Shown here piece by piece: positions 23,027-25,931 of a DNA stretch of 25,931 nucleotides. The notes beneath the pieces were generated by a model, which saw nothing but the letters and a program-made list of their open reading frames with translations, was not told where the DNA came from and did not search any database. The DNA comes from DAINBT01 sp036732785 (GTDB taxonomy: Bacteria > Planctomycetota > Phycisphaerae > Sedimentisphaerales > SM23-30): contig CAZICK010000055.1 of the NCBI GenBank assembly GCA_964537505.1, forward strand, positions 1 to 25,931. Reading direction: 5' to 3'. Position 1 is the first letter of the stretch, and every line of letters starts with the position of its first letter. A program made the translations under genes and the position numbers.

Positions 23027-23914
23027 ATGATTGTCGAGCGCGATCCCTGTCGTCAGAAGCTGCAGTCTGAGATTAACAGACTGAAATTGACACCATTTCA
23101 GCGAAATAACCTGGAAAAAATACTGAGCAAACCCGTATCGTACATGTGCGATGATCGTTTTCAGAATCGTACAAAGATGGCTTCGATCATGAAGCAAAAG
23201 ATCGACCTTACGCCCGGGATGTCACTTAACGCCCAAGAGTCGGAAGTTTTGTTTTTGCAGTTGAATTACGCTCGGCACAATATGTCTCAATTGAGATGTC
23301 AGTTGCTGAAAGCAAAGGCGCTACGAAAAACCGAGGTCGCAAAACTGCTGAGCTGGCACGAAAAACAGTTAATCGCACGCGGCAAGATCGTAACCGGAAA
23401 CATGGGACTGGTATTGGCGATGGCCAAACAGGTGGACTATTATGGAATTGATTTTGCCGAGTTGGTCAGCGAAGGCAGTATTGCCCTGCTGCATTCCACC
23501 GACAAATTCGACTGTGCACGTGGTTTTAAGTTCAGTACTTACGCCTGCCGAGCCATTCTAAAAGGTTTTTCCCGTGTTGCCAGGCGCTACTATCGGTACC
23601 GCAGCCTTTTTACCACACAACTGGATCAGGCCATGGAAAAAGACGATCACCTCGAACATCTACACAACTCAATACGCGAAGAAAGACTCGACGAAGTGCG
23701 AACCATTTTCAAGGCCAACTCGGCCGACCTTTCCGGAACAGAACGGTCGGTAGTGAAGATGCGATTTTCACTGAGCGACGAAAATTCTTCTCCTATGACA
23801 CTCAAACAAATCGGAGCAGCGTTAGGATTGTCAAAAGAGCGAATACGGCAAATTCAAAACAAAGCTCTGCGGAAATTACGTACAGAGATTGAAAAACAAA
23901 TAGTATCAGTATAG
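23027..23914 (+). CDS. Alternative sigma-70 family RNA polymerase sigma factor
   Basis: A 295-residue sigma factor. Region 2 spans about 118-192 (GNMGLVLAMAKQV, FAELVSEGSIALLHSTDKFD, FKFSTYACRAILKGFSR), covering core binding and -10 recognition. Region 4 spans about 245-290 (TLKQIGAALGLSKERIRQIQ), a helix-turn-helix for the -35. The ~115-residue N-terminal part is not the usual region 1.1 or 1.2 and has no family match I can name. Region 3 appears to be largely missing, with about 50 residues between regions 2 and 4. It is probably a group 3/4-like factor for a specialised regulon (inference). The ATG has GGAAGGGAG upstream. No anti-sigma gene is adjacent. Confidence 0.87.
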   Translation: MIVERDPCRQKLQSEINRLKLTPFQRNNLEKILSKPVSYMCDDRFQNRTKMASIMKQKIDLTPGMSLNAQESEVLFLQLNYARHNMSQLRCQLLKAKALRKTEVAKLLSWHEKQLIARGKIVTGNMGLVLAMAKQVDYYGIDFAELVSEGSIALLHSTDKFDCARGFKFSTYACRAILKGFSRVARRYYRYRSLFTTQLDQAMEKDDHLEHLHNSIREERLDEVRTIFKANSADLSGTERSVVKMRFSLSDENSSPMTLKQIGAALGLSKERIRQIQNKALRKLRTEIEKQIVSV

Positions 23915-23991
23915 CATAAAGATCTTCTGTTCGGCTATTGTCTATATTGGGGGACATCAGTTGCCGGCCATTTTTAAAACCCAATTTTCAT

Positions 23992-24628
23992 TTAAGAGGG
24001 CCTGTCAACGTCTCTGCTTCTGCCGCCGTCGTACCAATAGTGCTGAGCGATTTGTGGGGTAAGCTCACTTTGAGTGTCAAAGTGCAAACCACCGCCCGGT
24101 GACAACCATTGTCCCGCCACACTCAACGTATCTCAGAAGAGCGGCTTTGACATGCCCGGGAGCAAGTGTTATTTCCCGGCCGGTTAAAACAATGCAATTG
24201 TAACGTGAATAGCCCAGCCAGTTACCGCTCCAGCGATCTATGTTCGACTCGGACCGCTTTGCCTCAAAGGTGTCCAGAATATCAGGTGGGCCGCCGCGGC
24301 TGACTCTTGTTGTGGGGCAGCTAAACATTGCTTTGACGTTGTTCTCGCTATTTCTCGGAAACGCCCTTTCAATAGCCTGGTTAAAATCGCCCGGCACATC
24401 TCTGGCGAGAAGAACACAGGCTTTGGAGTCACGTCCGTAAGAAATATCAATCCCGTGTGAATGACGTGATAAGGTAATGGGATTATCCATTCTTGGAGAG
24501 CGGCCGTCTATTTCAATATCAACTTCGGATGAGCCTTCCATACAGACCGGCGGCTGAAACAGCGAGACGGTAACCCTGGCGCCGGGCCTTAACATAACGG
24601 CCTTTTTGATTTGGCCGATGGATCGCAA
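23992..24628 (-). pseudogene. Broken gene fragment of a planctomycete-type large protein
   Basis: Frame 24077-24628 encodes 183 residues that begin MRSIGQIKKAVMLRPGARVT and end with WLGYSRYNCIVLTGREIT and RYVECGGTMVVTG. The latter resembles the conserved segment of planctomycete membrane or extracellular proteins with a GATase-like fold that are normally far longer. The frame stops at TGA immediately after GRWFAL. A different phase is open across that point and gives 30 further plausible codons (HFDTQSELTPQIAQHYWYDG...) to TAA at 23992. Both ends of the expected protein are missing. The fragment sits next to the rRNA operon end. Confidence 0.5.
24066..24084. repeat. 19-bp perfect palindrome at the gene breakpoint
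   Basis: CACTTTGA-GTG-TCAAAGTG, with perfect 8-base arms, coincides with the position where the 183-residue frame stops (24077-24079). Confidence 0.5.
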
Positions 24629-24714
24629 AGGTACGCCTGCTTGCAGCCTGATGTAGAAATAACGGGGAACAGGAAGGTGCGGCGTGGAATAGGGATATTG
24701 GCGGCTATGCGGCT

Positions 24715-24749
24715 AAAAAAGAAAGCCCGTTGGGGTAACCAACGGGCTT
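24715..24749 (-). terminator. rRNA operon terminator
   Basis: On the minus strand AAGCCCGTTGG pairs perfectly with CCAACGGGCTT around a five-base loop, followed by TCTTTTTT. It lies just after the 5S rRNA. Confidence 0.88.
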
Positions 24750-24757
24750 CCATAAAT

Positions 24758-24864
24758 GTTGGCAGCGACCTACTCTCACACTTACGCACTACCATCGGCC
24801 CCAACGCCTTAGCTTCTGAGTTCGGAAAGGGATCAGGCGTTTCACGTTGGGTATAGCCACCAAC
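24758..24864 (-). rRNA. rrf: 5S ribosomal RNA
   Basis: The complement reads GTTGGTGGCTATACCCAACG at its 5' end, then CGAACTCAGAAG and CCGATGGTAGT, and closes with GTCGCTGCCAAC, which pairs with the 5' end. These are conserved 5S elements. At about 107 bases it is within the usual range. The ends are set by the terminal pairing and may be off by a few bases. Confidence 0.93.
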
Positions 24865-24873
24865 AAGTTCGAG

Positions 24874-24897
24874 ATCGATCGGCTGTAACCGATCGAT
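24874..24897 (-). other. Hairpin just upstream of the 5S rRNA
   Basis: ATCGATCGG and CCGATCGAT are perfect 9-base arms with a six-base loop, in the 23S-5S spacer. It is a likely precursor rRNA processing structure. Confidence 0.6.
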
Positions 24898-25060
24898 ACC
24901 TGCAAATATTAAATATGAGTATAAGTGCAATCGTGCTGAGAAGCGTTTTTGGAGTTGTTGAGGGCATGACTTTACCTTGGTGATGTTTCACACAATTTTC
25001 GCTCTACATCTGTTTGATAAAATCTGGCCCAGCTTAGGGTGGAACTTTGTTTCACACGCT

Positions 25061-25085
25061 TGGTATGCATACTAATGCATTACCA
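25061..25085 (-). other. Hairpin in the 23S-5S spacer
   Basis: TGGTATGCAT pairs with ATGCATTACCA with a one-base bulge, about 45 bases beyond the 23S 3' end. It is a possible processing signal. The rest of the 24865-25130 spacer holds no tRNA or gene. Confidence 0.5.
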
Positions 25086-25130
25086 CAGATCGCGTCGTAC
25101 AAAATCCAGCCCCGGTCAGCTAAAAAATAA

Positions 25131-25931
<801 letters not shown>

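Overview
The window looks like chromosome from a Planctomycetota bacterium, most likely class Phycisphaerae. This is inferred from the type I dockerin-like repeat on a secreted FG-GAP/LamG protein, a CsgG-like lipoprotein, the ffh-rpsP-trmD-rplS order, and the style of several planctomycete-type conserved proteins. No database search was possible, so the taxonomy is inference.

Layout. 1-430 is a G/purine-rich, short-repeat intergenic stretch. 532-3771 is a decayed defence-type locus: an N6-adenine DNA methylase, a directly abutting PIN-domain nuclease, and only the first 37 codons of what looks like a type III restriction (Res) helicase. 4139-7474 holds a secreted seven-bladed FG-GAP propeller with dockerin and LamG domains, convergent with a CsgG-like lipoprotein. 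7823-8353 encodes an FmdB-type zinc ribbon and YacG. 8572-10488 is a large membrane protein, closed by a good intrinsic terminator. 10613-16572 is a long plus-strand housekeeping run: ffh, an unknown gene, rpsP, a small ORF where rimM might be expected, trmD, rplS, yraN, tatD, a sugar-nucleotide epimerase and a truncated gene. larE faces this run from the minus strand.

17540-22274 is a regulatory neighbourhood. An S24-family, CI/LexA-like repressor (18021-19148) is divergent from tiny overlapping ORFs on the minus strand. Between them lie three separate perfect palindromes, which looks like an autoregulated switch. A PIN-TRAM protein follows, then a true LexA whose start is buried in an overlapping 196-codon reading frame, then a small lipoprotein behind a promoter embedded in a 12-bp inverted repeat. 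22362-22623 is a MITE-like element with 25-bp terminal inverted repeats. 23027-23914 is an alternative sigma-70 family factor behind a long leader. 23992-24628 is a broken gene. The right end holds the tail of an rRNA operon on the minus strand: 5S, then the 3' part of 23S running off the window.

The strongest leads are the S24 repressor/palindrome/small-ORF module, the methylase-PIN-Res remnant, the terminal-inverted-repeat element, and the long overlap between lexA and the frame upstream. No CRISPR array, tRNA gene or intact transposase was seen.
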